DNA of 64,000 nucleotides, taken from NCBI GenBank assembly GCA_020634555.1, contig JACKBK010000012.1:33488-97487 (forward strand). The letters run 5' to 3'. Shown in pieces: positions 41,067 through 50,131 of this stretch. A model generated the notes under the pieces. It saw nothing but the letters and a program-made list of their open reading frames with translations. It did no database searches and was not told where the DNA came from. Every line of letters starts with the position of its first letter. The stretch's first letter is position 1. The position numbers and the translations under genes were made by a program. The DNA comes from Caldilineae bacterium. Lineage in GTDB: Bacteria > Chloroflexota > Anaerolineae > JAAEKA01.

Positions 41067-43160
41067 TCACTGCTGCTTCGACAGCGCGTAGATCCAGTTG
41101 TACGGCGGTTGTGAGTACGCCGGATTGTTGTAGAAGCCCTTCATCCACGGCTGGAGGTGCCAGCGGTCCAGCACCTGATACATCCAGATGTTGACGGCCT
41201 CCTCCTGCGCCTTGCGCTGCAGCTCCTCGTAGATCACACGACGGTCTTCGGTGTCGGTTGTGGTTGCGCCCTTGAGCACCAGATCATCGAACACGGCGGC
41301 AACCTCCGGATCCATGTTGACGATGCGGCCATAGGCGCCCTGAGAGTGGAGGAAAGCGTGGGCCCAGTTGTGCGGATCGTGGTAGTCTTCCTGCCAGCCA
41401 CCCACGTAGATCGGCAGCTTGCCGGCCCGCCGGCTGTTGAGCAGCACCGGCCACGGCATTCCCACCACCACCACGTTGAAGTTCGGGTTGACCGCTTCGA
41501 TGCCCGCTTTCAGGATCTCGGACGCCAACAGCCGGGTGTCATTGCCGGTGTTGTAGGACATCTGGAAGTAAAAGCCCTTGCTCCAAACATCGTCGTCGTC
41601 CTCGCCCGCCGGGATCCCATCCTTGTCCACGTCGGCCAGCTTGAACTCCTCCTCGCACCTGGCCGGATCATAGGTGAACATCGGCGCTTCGCCTTCCAGA
41701 TAGCCCAGCATTCCGGCCGGGATGGGACCCTGGGCCTGGATGCCGTCGCCCGAAAGCGCGTCGTCGATCATCGCCTGGAAATCAAAGCAGTAGTTGAAGG
41801 CCCGGCGAATGTGGATGTCGTTGAAGAAGTCAGCCGGAATGCCGTTGCCATCCAACTCGCCGCTGCCGATGAACGGATTGCCGCCTTCGACATTGATGTT
41901 CCAGTTGAACTGGGCCGGCGTGATGGCCGGCGACGGCAGATCGCGGTACGCCAGCAGGTAGCCGTCCGCGTTCCCCTCCGAGCACTCCTCCTCCTGGTTA
42001 CACCAGGTGTGGACGTACGGTTCAAGCTGCGGGCGGTAGGGCGGCGGCACGTAGATGTAGTCGGCGTCACCCGCCTCCAACATAGCCAACCGCGTGCCCC
42101 ATTCGCTGATGTCCTTGATGACCACCCGCTTGATGCTGGCCGGGCCGCTGGGGCCGCCCTCCCACATCGGTTCGTCGCGCCAATAGTCCTCGAAGGCCGT
42201 CAGCACGATCTCCTCGCCGGGCGTCCAATGGTCGAGCATGTACGGGCCGGTGCCGTTGGCCTGGTCCAGCAGGATCGTCTCTGAAGCAGCCGGGTTGGCC
42301 CAGTTCTGCCAGGTGGCGCAGTCGCCGTCCCAGTCGCCGTTCTCCACCATCCATTCCTGGTCGACCACGCCGCCCAGGAAGTTCTGCGCCAGCAGGGAGA
42401 GGAACCACGGTGTCGCAGTGTTCAGGTTATAGGTGACGGTTCCGGCATCGTCATCCGCCACGATCTTTGACTTGACAGCCTCGCAGACCGCCACCAGTTC
42501 CTCAGGCGTCACCTCATCGTAGCTCTCCTTGCCGGACAGCGCGGCGGCGAAGTCCTCCACCGATGCCACGGCATACTCCGGGCCAAAGAAGGTGTCATAG
42601 CTCATCCAGTGCGGGCCGTCGATGCGGCCTTGCAGCAGCGCGCGATAGGTGGTGTAGGCCACGTCGTGCGGCTCCAGCGTGCCACCCTGGTGAAAGCTCA
42701 CGCCGTCGCGGATGTTGAAGACCCACTGATCGCCGGCGTCGTTGATCTTCCAGTCGGTGGCCAGCGCGGGAATGAAGGAATCGGTGCGCTCGCGGTCGAA
42801 CCACACCAACCCCTCGTAGATGTTGGCCTCGATGGACGAACCGGCGCTTTCGTAGGTCCAGGCCGGGTCCAGTGTCTCCGGCTCTCCGGCGCCGGTGATG
42901 ACCACGTAGGTGTCGCCGTTCTTGAACGGCGGTGAAACGACCGGCAGCGACGGCGGCGCGGCCGTCGGCTCAGGCGTGGCCGTTACCACGACTTCAACCT
43001 CAACCGGCTTCTCTTTCTCCACCACCACCGTCTGGACGACCGGCACCTCCTGGGTGACGACCTTTTCCACGACTTGTGGCTCAGGCTGCGGGCAGCCTGC
43101 CAGGATCATGCTGGCGATGACGCCCAGGGCAATGAGTATCATCAGGCGTTTGTGGGACAT
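41067..43160 (-). CDS. ABC transporter substrate-binding protein, family 5, lipoprotein
   Basis: 697 residues from ATG 43160, with GAGGAG 7-9 bases upstream. Lipoprotein signal ends 'ASMILAGC' (Cys23), then a Glu/Val/Pro spacer. SBP_bac_5 blocks: 'PETLDPAWTYESAGSSIEAN', 'YEGLVWFDRERTDSFIPALA', 'NIRDGVSFHQGGTLEPHDVA', 'NGTGPYMLDHWTPGEEIVLT', 'HIRRAFNYCFDFQAMI' and 'WQEDYHDPHNWAHAF'. At about 700 residues it is longer than the usual 520-600 of peptide-binding proteins. First gene of a three-gene operon with two permeases. Substrate likely peptides or oligosaccharides; not assigned. Confidence 0.92.
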   Translation of the reverse strand: MSHKRLMILIALGVIASMILAGCPQPEPQVVEKVVTQEVPVVQTVVVEKEKPVEVEVVVTATPEPTAAPPSLPVVSPPFKNGDTYVVITGAGEPETLDPAWTYESAGSSIEANIYEGLVWFDRERTDSFIPALATDWKINDAGDQWVFNIRDGVSFHQGGTLEPHDVAYTTYRALLQGRIDGPHWMSYDTFFGPEYAVASVEDFAAALSGKESYDEVTPEELVAVCEAVKSKIVADDDAGTVTYNLNTATPWFLSLLAQNFLGGVVDQEWMVENGDWDGDCATWQNWANPAASETILLDQANGTGPYMLDHWTPGEEIVLTAFEDYWRDEPMWEGGPSGPASIKRVVIKDISEWGTRLAMLEAGDADYIYVPPPYRPQLEPYVHTWCNQEEECSEGNADGYLLAYRDLPSPAITPAQFNWNINVEGGNPFIGSGELDGNGIPADFFNDIHIRRAFNYCFDFQAMIDDALSGDGIQAQGPIPAGMLGYLEGEAPMFTYDPARCEEEFKLADVDKDGIPAGEDDDDVWSKGFYFQMSYNTGNDTRLLASEILKAGIEAVNPNFNVVVVGMPWPVLLNSRRAGKLPIYVGGWQEDYHDPHNWAHAFLHSQGAYGRIVNMDPEVAAVFDDLVLKGATTTDTEDRRVIYEELQRKAQEEAVNIWMYQVLDRWHLQPWMKGFYNNPAYSQPPYNWIYALSKQQ

Positions 43161-43564
43161 GGCATCTTCTCCTCGTAGTGTTGTGAAATGGTTGCGGGTC
43201 GAGCAAAGCAGGTTGACTGTTGTTTGAGGCCGCCACCTCCTTTCGCGAACAGATGCTGCCGAAGCAGCATCCATCCGCCCTAACTCTCACCTCAGTTGGA
43301 AACACATGCTTGATTGTCAGTATAGCAGCGGGGCAGTCGCCGCGCATCGTCTGAACGGACGACGCGGTGGACGATTTGGGGGACTAGGGACTGGGGGAGG
43401 GATCACGAAGGCGCGAAAGGACACGAAAACCCGAAGCGCGAAGATCACGAAGCCGGAACGCGCGCCGCCAGATTATCTACCCTTCGGTTTTCGCGTTTTC
43501 GCACTTCGTGCGTTCGCGTATCTTCACGCCTTCGTGATCCAAATATCCCCGCCCGTCAGAACGC
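43161..43564. other. Spacer with long inverted repeat between ABC operon and LuxR gene
   Basis: About 400 bp. Bases 43161-43330 are the upstream region of the ABC operon; 43400-43540 is a large imperfect inverted repeat. No gene is supported. Confidence 0.6.
43400..43540. repeat. Long imperfect inverted repeat (GGATCACGAAGGCG)
   Basis: GGATCACGAAGGCG (43400-43413) is the exact reverse complement of CGCCTTCGTGATCC (43527-43540). The inside holds further CGAAAACCCGAAGCGCGAAGAT and TTCGGTTTTCGCGTTTTCGCAC segments that continue the pairing over about 55 bp per arm. It is 24 bp from the stop of the LuxR gene and could act as its terminator. Confidence 0.7.
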
Positions 43565-46378
43565 CTAGATGAGGAGTCGCAGCGCGCGGGCGCGGGCCAC
43601 TGCCTGGCCGCGGCTGCCGGTGTTGAGCTTGCCGTTGATGTTGCGCAGGTGCGTTCGTACCGTGTTGACAGTCACGTAGAGCCGCTCGGCTGCTTCCCGG
43701 TTCGAGGCTCCGGCCGCCACCAGCCGCAACACCTCCAGCTCGCGCTCGCTAAGCTGTTCAACCAGAGAATCCCCAGCAGCAAACGAAACGGGCGAAGACG
43801 GCGCGGCCGGCTGGGGCGCTGAAGAAGCGCCGGCTATGATTCCAAAGTGCTGCAACAGATGGTTGACGTACGTTGTCAGACTTGCGCCGACCCACTCCTG
43901 GCGTGCCATGCCCCACAGCAACAGTTCAGCCATCGGTTGGCCATGATCCAGAAAGAGCCGCACATAGCCCTCGGGTTTGGCCAACTGCAAGGCGCGGCGC
44001 AGCGTAGCAAACGCCGTCACCGGGTCGCCCAGCGCCTGCCGCGTCAGTGCTTGCAGAACCAGAATCTGCAGCAGGCTGCCCGTTTGCCCGCTGCACTTGG
44101 CCAACCTTAGCAGGCAGTCGAGCAACTGCTCGGCGTCGTTGAGCTGGCCCTGTGCCAGGCAAACCTGCGCCAGGGTAATGAACCCCACCTCGCGCCCCAT
44201 GCCAAGGCCGTCCTCCACCCGGAGCGAACATCGATCCGCCCAACCTGCCGCTTCATCGAGCTTGCCTTGCTGCAGCATCAATCGGGCGCGCCAGGCAGCC
44301 ACCAGCGAGGCGTCCCAGTTGGAACGGCCTTGCCGCACCGCCTCGCCGGCCCGGTCAACCAGTTGCAACACCCGTTCATGCCGGCCGCGGGCCTGTGCCA
44401 GACGCGCCGCGGTGAGATAGCCGTCGCGCAGGAAGACAAAATCACCGCCGGCCTCGACCCGCGCCAGACCGTCCTCAATGAAGCGCTGGGCCGACTCCAG
44501 GTCGTTGCGTTCCAGGTAGACATTGCCGATGCCGATGCGCTCGATACCGGAGAAGCGCCAAAGCGTCTGGCTGCTGATGTGGTCCAGCGCGCGCTGGTGA
44601 AGCGCCAGCGCATCCCGCAGTCGGCCCTGGAGCTCGCGCAGTTGCCCGCAATAGTGGACCGCGCTCAGATAGGCAGCGATGTGGCCCGACGCGCGCCCCA
44701 GTTCGACTGCCTGCAGCAGTCCGTGGTCCGCCGCGGCCAGGTTGTTCTCCAACAGGTGGCCGTGCCCGTTGCACAGCCAGGCGATGGCCTGCAAGCGCAG
44801 ATTGTCCGCCGGAATTCGTTGCAAGGCCCGTTCGCTGCGCACCACTGCCCGGCCGGGGTTGCCCAGAAAGCGGCTGACATAGGCCCGCAACAGATCGACG
44901 TCGATCACCACTTCTTCCGGCTGGGCGTTCCACTCCTCGTCGGCCATCGGCGTAGCAGCCGTACTTTCAGCGGTGTTCTTGCCGGCACGACCTGCGCCAT
45001 CCCCGTCCAGCCACGCTTCCACCGGCTCAAGCAGCGGCTCCACCGCCTCCAGGTGGCCGTTGATGGCCGACATCCAGGCGTAGCCCAGACTGAGCAGTGG
45101 CCGGGCGCGCACGATCTCCTCCGGCAACGCGCTCAGCCAGCCCAACATCACCCGCGGCTGGCTGTGGGCATCGTTGGTCCGGGTCAGCTCGCCAATGAGC
45201 CGGCTGGCAACGCGAAAGTCGCGTCCTTCCAGTGCATGGCTGACAGCTTCCTGCAGGAGGTGGTTTTCCTGGAACCAGGCAGCCGCTCGCCGGTGCAGCC
45301 CGCGCATGTCCGTTCCAGTCTTTTCCAGTTGAACGCGCAGCAGGCTGGCAAAAAGGTGGTGGTAGCGGTACCAGCGCCGCCGGTCGTCCATGGACACCAG
45401 GAACAGGTTGCTGGCATCCAGCCGCTCCAGCGTTGCCTGGCCGCCGTTGCGCCCGGTCACGGCGTCGCACAGCGGGCCACAGAGCTTGTCCAGAATCGAG
45501 GTCTCCAGCAGGAAACGCTGGACATCCTCAGGCTGGTGGTGGAGCACCTGCTCGGTCAGGTAATCCATGATGTAGCGGTGGCCGCCGGTGAAGGTCTGGA
45601 TGAAGGTGGCCCGGTCGCGCCGGTCACGCATGGACAACGCCGCCAACTGAAGGCCGGCGATCCAGCCCTCGGCGCGCGCATCCAGCACTGCGATGGACTC
45701 GGCCGGCAGATCCAACGCCATGACCTGGTTCAAGAAGACCTCGGTCTCCTCGTTGGTGAAGCGCAGATCGGCGGCGCGCAGCTCGATCAGGTGGCCGCGG
45801 GCGCGCAACTGCGCCAGTTGCAGCGGCGGTTCGGCGCGGCTGGCAAGCACAAGGTGCATCTGCGGCGGAAGGAAGTCCACCAGGAAACCCACCGCGTTGT
45901 GTATGGCTGTCGAGGTAACCAGGTGAAAGTCGTCCAACACCAAAACAAACGGGATGAAATTGGCTGCCAGAACAGCGTTCACCAGCCCAATGACCATGTC
46001 GTCCGTCGCCGGCTGGTCGGGGGAAACGACCGGCCAACCGGCGGCGGCGTTCTCCGGTGCCAGGCCGGCAATCGCCGCGACCACATGCGCCCAGAAGCGG
46101 CCGGCGTCGTTGTCCCGCTCATCCAGCGACACCCAGGCAACCGGCAACCCTCTCTGCCGGCAGTGCGCGGCCCACACACTCAAGATTGTGGTCTTGCCGA
46201 AACCGGCCGGAGCGGACAACACAGCCAGTTTTCGTTCCAGGAGCGCGTCCAACCGGTCGGACAGGCGCGGTCGTGCTACCAGCCCTGGTCTGGTCTGAGG
46301 GACGTACAGCTTCGTACGAAGGAGTTGTGGATGCGTGGGTGGCCAGGGGGCAGCACTGGCCGGTCTCTTCTCCGCCAT
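43565..46378 (-). CDS. MalT-like LuxR-family transcriptional regulator (LAL)
   Basis: 937 residues from ATG 46378 with GGAG nine bases upstream; a TTG nine codons earlier is possible. The N-terminal ATPase of STAND type has Walker A 'APAGFGKTT' (about 56-64) and Walker B 'PFVLVLDDFHLV'. A long helical region (about 350-850) carries TPR-like repeats of the MalT C-terminal type. The last ~60 residues are a LuxR helix-turn-helix, 'LSERELEVLRLVAAGASNRE' and 'RLYVTVNTVRTHLRNINGKL'. Such proteins are ATP- and ligand-dependent activators. The neighbouring ABC operon on the same strand is a plausible target (inference). The inducer is unknown. Confidence 0.94.
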   Translation of the reverse strand: MAEKRPASAAPWPPTHPQLLRTKLYVPQTRPGLVARPRLSDRLDALLERKLAVLSAPAGFGKTTILSVWAAHCRQRGLPVAWVSLDERDNDAGRFWAHVVAAIAGLAPENAAAGWPVVSPDQPATDDMVIGLVNAVLAANFIPFVLVLDDFHLVTSTAIHNAVGFLVDFLPPQMHLVLASRAEPPLQLAQLRARGHLIELRAADLRFTNEETEVFLNQVMALDLPAESIAVLDARAEGWIAGLQLAALSMRDRRDRATFIQTFTGGHRYIMDYLTEQVLHHQPEDVQRFLLETSILDKLCGPLCDAVTGRNGGQATLERLDASNLFLVSMDDRRRWYRYHHLFASLLRVQLEKTGTDMRGLHRRAAAWFQENHLLQEAVSHALEGRDFRVASRLIGELTRTNDAHSQPRVMLGWLSALPEEIVRARPLLSLGYAWMSAINGHLEAVEPLLEPVEAWLDGDGAGRAGKNTAESTAATPMADEEWNAQPEEVVIDVDLLRAYVSRFLGNPGRAVVRSERALQRIPADNLRLQAIAWLCNGHGHLLENNLAAADHGLLQAVELGRASGHIAAYLSAVHYCGQLRELQGRLRDALALHQRALDHISSQTLWRFSGIERIGIGNVYLERNDLESAQRFIEDGLARVEAGGDFVFLRDGYLTAARLAQARGRHERVLQLVDRAGEAVRQGRSNWDASLVAAWRARLMLQQGKLDEAAGWADRCSLRVEDGLGMGREVGFITLAQVCLAQGQLNDAEQLLDCLLRLAKCSGQTGSLLQILVLQALTRQALGDPVTAFATLRRALQLAKPEGYVRLFLDHGQPMAELLLWGMARQEWVGASLTTYVNHLLQHFGIIAGASSAPQPAAPSSPVSFAAGDSLVEQLSERELEVLRLVAAGASNREAAERLYVTVNTVRTHLRNINGKLNTGSRGQAVARARALRLLI

Positions 46379-46466
46379 CGCAATGGTCTCCGTGCGAAAA
46401 TTCAATTCTCACATGGTACACCAGAACAGGTGGTCGCAGGTTCAACCCACAGTGGCCTTTTCAGCC

Positions 46467-46495
46467 TTGAGAGTCTTGCCAGGCTGTGCTAAAAT
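46467..46495 (+). promoter_or_regulatory. Candidate promoter of the Eis-like gene
   Basis: TTGAGA (46467-46472) and TAAAAT (46490-46495) are 17 bp apart and lie 32 bp ahead of the ATG at 46528, with AAAGGAG between. Confidence 0.6.
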
Positions 46496-46527
46496 CGCGT
46501 CTCATATTTTCCCAAAGGAGATCGCCC

Positions 46528-47772
46528 ATGCCCTACCGCACCATTCACGAGTCTGAGATACCGATCGTCGCCGGCATCCAGGCGCAGTCGTTTCGTTCCG
46601 ACCCGGCGCGCTACGTCGAGTCCTACACCGAGGGCGGACGTATGAGCTGGCGCGAGCTGCGTCTGTACGATGACGATCGCGGCCAACCGGTTGCGGCGCT
46701 GACCCTGTTCTTCCGCCAGATGAGCCTCAACGGCGGCGAACTGGAGGCGGGGCTGGTGGGCAGCGTGGGGGTGCCGCCAGAGCATCGCCGCCGCGGCTTT
46801 GGCCGCCAGATGATGCAGGGGTTGCTGAAGGAGCTACACACCCGCAAGACGCCGGTTTCGCTGTTGTTCCCCTTTTCCGTAGCCTGGTACCGCAGCCTCG
46901 GCTACGGACTGGCTAATTTCAGTTGGCATATCGAGCAGCCCATGCGCCTCCTGCCTGATTTCCCGGAACGCCTGCACGTCCGCCGGGCAACGATGGACGA
47001 CGAGGCTGCAATACGAACCTGCCATGAGCGCGCCCGGCTGGATCCTGCCAACAATGGTTGGCTGACAAGGACCGAGGCTGAGTGGACGAAGCGCGCCTTC
47101 AAGCCAGAGAACGAGCGGGCGTTGTTCGAGGCTGATGGGCAGGTGGAGGGCTATCTGCTCTACCGGCTGGATTGGGACGCGGTCGAGGTCATCGAGTGGG
47201 TGGCCACCAGCGAGCGCGCCTGGCGCGGCCTGCTGGCATTCATCAGCGCCCAGGGGGAGCAGGCCAGGCAACTGAAGGCCAACCTGCCCCAGCAAAGCCC
47301 CGTTCTCTGGACGCTGCGGGAACCTTACGACCGCACCGAGGAGGTGGTCGATTTCATCTTCCGCCGCGGCGCACTGCTGGTAAACGGCTTCATGCTGCGA
47401 GTCGTGCATCTGCAAGAAGCACTGCGCCAGCGCCGCTACCCCGCCGATGTCGTGTCCGACTTGGTGTTGCAGATCGAGGACAACCAGCTTCCCGCTAACA
47501 GCCAGCCGCTGCGCCTCGCTGTAGAAAACGGCCGTGCCACCGTCACCGCTGCGGCTGACCAACACAACAAACACGAAGTCCTGAAGGGAACCAGCGTAGC
47601 ACGCGCCATACGTACCGACATGGCTACCTTCAGCGAACTCTACGCCGGCGTCCTCACGGCCAGGCAGGCGCGCGTAGCAGGCCGGCTGGATGGCGACGAC
47701 GACGCCTGCCGTTCCTTGACCGCCGTGCTTGCGGCTGCCCCCTTCCATATGTGGCCGCCTGACTGGTTTTAG
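46528..47772 (+). CDS. Eis-like GNAT N-acetyltransferase with SCP2-type C-terminal domain
   Basis: 414 residues from ATG 46528. The N-terminal GNAT domain has 'VGSVGVPPEHRRRGFGRQMM' (acetyl-CoA loop) and 'PFSVAWYRSLGYGLANFSWH'. A second, degenerate GNAT-like region follows ('RRATMDDEAAIRTCHERARL'). The C-terminal ~100 residues ('MLRVVHLQEALRQRRYPADV' to the C-terminal 'FHMWPPDWF') form the sterol-carrier-like fold of Eis proteins, whose final carboxylate takes part in catalysis. Eis-type enzymes acetylate amines on aminoglycosides and other polyamines; substrate here unknown. Confidence 0.9.
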   Translation: MPYRTIHESEIPIVAGIQAQSFRSDPARYVESYTEGGRMSWRELRLYDDDRGQPVAALTLFFRQMSLNGGELEAGLVGSVGVPPEHRRRGFGRQMMQGLLKELHTRKTPVSLLFPFSVAWYRSLGYGLANFSWHIEQPMRLLPDFPERLHVRRATMDDEAAIRTCHERARLDPANNGWLTRTEAEWTKRAFKPENERALFEADGQVEGYLLYRLDWDAVEVIEWVATSERAWRGLLAFISAQGEQARQLKANLPQQSPVLWTLREPYDRTEEVVDFIFRRGALLVNGFMLRVVHLQEALRQRRYPADVVSDLVLQIEDNQLPANSQPLRLAVENGRATVTAAADQHNKHEVLKGTSVARAIRTDMATFSELYAGVLTARQARVAGRLDGDDDACRSLTAVLAAAPFHMWPPDWF

Positions 47773-47819
47773 AGAAGGCAACGCACCCGTGATGAAATGG
47801 CTGTTACCTGGCCGCGCAG

Positions 47820-48728
47820 CTACACCACCTGCGCCTTGCGCTTCGCCTCGTAGAAGCGCTGCCCCGACAGGCTCAGGACGTTGGACAAGGTGCTGATCTC
47901 TTCGATCTCCTGTTCGGTGATCCCGCCGTCGGCGTTGGCGATGACGAACAACAGATCGATGAACTGGCCTCTTTCCTCGTATCCGGTGACGCGGGCAAAC
48001 TCGCTGGCCAGCCTGAAGTCATCCAGCTCCGACGAAAGCTGCGACAGCGAAACATCCACCACAAACAGCGCTTCGTCCTGGCTAAGCTGCCAGTGGTTGC
48101 GCAGCGCGCCGGTCATGACGGCAAGTTCCTCATCGGTAACCTGCGGGTTGGCCCCGGCGACCTTGGCCATCATGCCGCCGGCCAGACTCAGCTTGCGCAA
48201 CTGCGCATCGGGCAGATCCAACGCCGCCTCGCCCCGCTCTATGCGTCGGCTGGCTGCGTAGTAGACACGGTTGGTGATAAAGTCATCCAGGTGCTCCTCG
48301 CGATTTGGCCCGTTGGCCGGCGCCGGCTGGCTGGAGGACCGACCTCGAAACAGCCGCGACAACCTGCTGAGGCTCCCGCTGTTGCCCGATTCAATAGCCG
48401 CTTTGACCTCTTCGAGGGCTTGCTGCTCCTCCGGCGCCATTTCGTCGGTCCAGGCCAACATGTCGTCCAGCGCCTGAAAGACCAGTGCCTTGTTCTCAGG
48501 GGTGGTCACAAGCTGCTGCAACTCGGCTACCAGGCGGGCGCGCTCGGCATCGTCCACCGGCGAATCGATGTACATCTCCACCGCCATCCACTGTCGCGCC
48601 GGCAGATCAGGGATGCGCCCCAGTGTTTCCTTCATGTTGGTGATCTCGTCGGGCGTCAACTCGCCATCCGCCCACGATACGGCGATCAATGTCTTCGCCA
48701 GCGTCACGATCAGTTCGGTGTCTACCAT
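47820..48728 (-). CDS. TerB-family protein with two TerB-like domains
   Basis: 302 residues. Residues 1-110 form one TerB-like helical domain: 'LAKTLIAVSWADGELTPDEI' with an acidic metal-binding loop. A charged linker with 'SRLSRLFRGRSSSQPAPANG' follows. Residues ~190-300 form a second TerB domain, 'LLFVIANADGGITEQEIEEI', again with D-x-D/E motifs. Family members are cytosolic, membrane-associated helical proteins linked to tellurite and stress response. No ter operon partner is nearby. Confidence 0.82.
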   Translation of the reverse strand: MVDTELIVTLAKTLIAVSWADGELTPDEITNMKETLGRIPDLPARQWMAVEMYIDSPVDDAERARLVAELQQLVTTPENKALVFQALDDMLAWTDEMAPEEQQALEEVKAAIESGNSGSLSRLSRLFRGRSSSQPAPANGPNREEHLDDFITNRVYYAASRRIERGEAALDLPDAQLRKLSLAGGMMAKVAGANPQVTDEELAVMTGALRNHWQLSQDEALFVVDVSLSQLSSELDDFRLASEFARVTGYEERGQFIDLLFVIANADGGITEQEIEEISTLSNVLSLSGQRFYEAKRKAQVV

Positions 48729-48886
48729 GATTTCTCTCGTTTTCCTTTTTTCGGGACCTCGCGGCCCGGCCTGTTTCTAAACAACCACTATAGCGGCGGA
48801 TCAACCCGGAGGTAGTGCCGTCCCTTCCAAACACTGCCGGAATGATACCCATGTTGCCCATGCGCGACAAGCCCGGCAGCGCGCAG

Positions 48887-48916
48887 TTGCCCACCCGCTG
48901 CAAAAGGCCGTATAAT
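48887..48916 (+). promoter_or_regulatory. Candidate promoter of the phosphoesterase gene
   Basis: TTGCCC (48887-48892) and TATAAT (48911-48916) are 18 bp apart, about 100 bp before the ATG at 49015. Confidence 0.6.
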
Positions 48917-49014
48917 GGCGGACATTGAACCGCCGGTACCTCAGGCAAGACGAGGACGTATCAGCGAAACTCCGGTGTTGATGGCTGTGCAGCGCATTTG
49001 GGAAGGACGAAACA

Positions 49015-50010
49015 ATGACAACCTACGCCGACGAAATCGCCCGAGGCCTCACGAGAGTCTACAACCAAAACAGCATCGACGAAGAGGTCGAGTTGACCGA
49101 TATGCGCATGGCGGTCCTCTCCGATCTGCACAAAGGGCAACGTGACCGCGCCGACGATTTCCAGATATGCGAACAAACCTATCGTGCGGCGGCCGATCAC
49201 TATTGGCTGGAGGAGTTCGAGCTGCTGTTGCTTGGCGACATCGAGGAACTGTGGGAGTGCCGGCCCAATCCGGTCATCCGGGAATATGAGGATGTCTTGC
49301 TTAGCGAGCAGCGCTTTGCCGACGCATCCCCTGCGCGACGCTACAAGCGCTTTGTCGGCAACCACGACGACCTTTGGTACTACCCCGATGAGGTGCGCAA
49401 ACACCTCGCCCCGTACATTGATGGAAACCCGGTAATCGAAGGGCTGCGGCTGAAGGTCCGCGATCAAGGCGACCTGCTGGGTGAGCTATTCCTGGTACAC
49501 GGTCATCAAGGCACCCTGGAATCGGATCGCTTCGCCGGACTGTCAGCTCTGGTCGTGCGCTATGTCTGGCGGCCAATCCAGCGCCTGTTTAACATCCGCA
49601 GCAGCACGCCGAGCAACAACTTTGTCCTGCGCGCCAAACACGAACTGGCCATGTACAGCTACGCCGAGCAGCAGTCGGGAATGGTGCTCATTGCAGGACA
49701 CACCCATCACCCGGTGTGGGAGGGATTGAGCCTGGAGCAGGCCATGGAAACCCAGCGCGCCATCGGCCCAACCCCCGAGGTTGACCCGCGCTGGATGAGC
49801 GAACAGACCGCCGAAGCCGTGCCGTTGCCCGGACGCAAGCCATGCTATTTCAACAGCGGCTGCTGCTCCTACAGCGACGGGTCCATCACCGCCATCGAGA
49901 TCGCGGACGGCGAGATCCGTCTGGTGCGCTGGGAACCGTCACCCGCGCCAAACCGCGTGGTCTTGTTTTCGGCAGACCTGGCGGGCGTTCTGCAAGCAGT
50001 GGCCGGCTGA
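49015..50010 (+). CDS. Calcineurin-like metallophosphoesterase
   Basis: 331 residues, ATG start with GGGAAGGACGAAACA upstream. The metal-site motifs are all present in order: 'VLSDLHKGQ' (D-x-H), 'LLLGDIEELWE' (GD), 'VGNHDDLWY' (GNHD), 'LVHGHQG' (H) and 'IAGHTHHPVW' (GHTH). A 25-residue N-terminal extension precedes the fold. It hydrolyses a phosphomonoester or diester with two metal ions; the substrate is unknown, though the LpxH-like size and motifs are similar. No membrane segment. Confidence 0.87.
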   Translation: MTTYADEIARGLTRVYNQNSIDEEVELTDMRMAVLSDLHKGQRDRADDFQICEQTYRAAADHYWLEEFELLLLGDIEELWECRPNPVIREYEDVLLSEQRFADASPARRYKRFVGNHDDLWYYPDEVRKHLAPYIDGNPVIEGLRLKVRDQGDLLGELFLVHGHQGTLESDRFAGLSALVVRYVWRPIQRLFNIRSSTPSNNFVLRAKHELAMYSYAEQQSGMVLIAGHTHHPVWEGLSLEQAMETQRAIGPTPEVDPRWMSEQTAEAVPLPGRKPCYFNSGCCSYSDGSITAIEIADGEIRLVRWEPSPAPNRVVLFSADLAGVLQAVAG

Positions 50011-50032
50011 TCGATATCCCTGTGCAGCAACT

Positions 50033-50061
50033 TTGCTCGCTGGACATCGTTCAGTTATAAT
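50033..50061 (+). promoter_or_regulatory. Candidate promoter of the Gly/Ala-rich protein gene
   Basis: TTGCTC (50033-50038) and TATAAT (50056-50061) are 17 bp apart. With a start about 6 bases after the -10, ATG 50132 has a normal leader, whereas ATG 50072 would be nearly leaderless. Confidence 0.65.
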
Positions 50062-50131
50062 GCATTGCGTCATGAATACCCTACAATTATCCGCGGCGCC
50101 GGCCGCTGACATCGACGAAGGATCTACGAAC

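Noticed and set aside
44267..46492. 741-codon open frame on the plus strand antisense to the MalT-like gene
   Set aside because: The minus-strand product has intact ATPase and LuxR motifs, while this frame has low-complexity composition and no recognisable domain.
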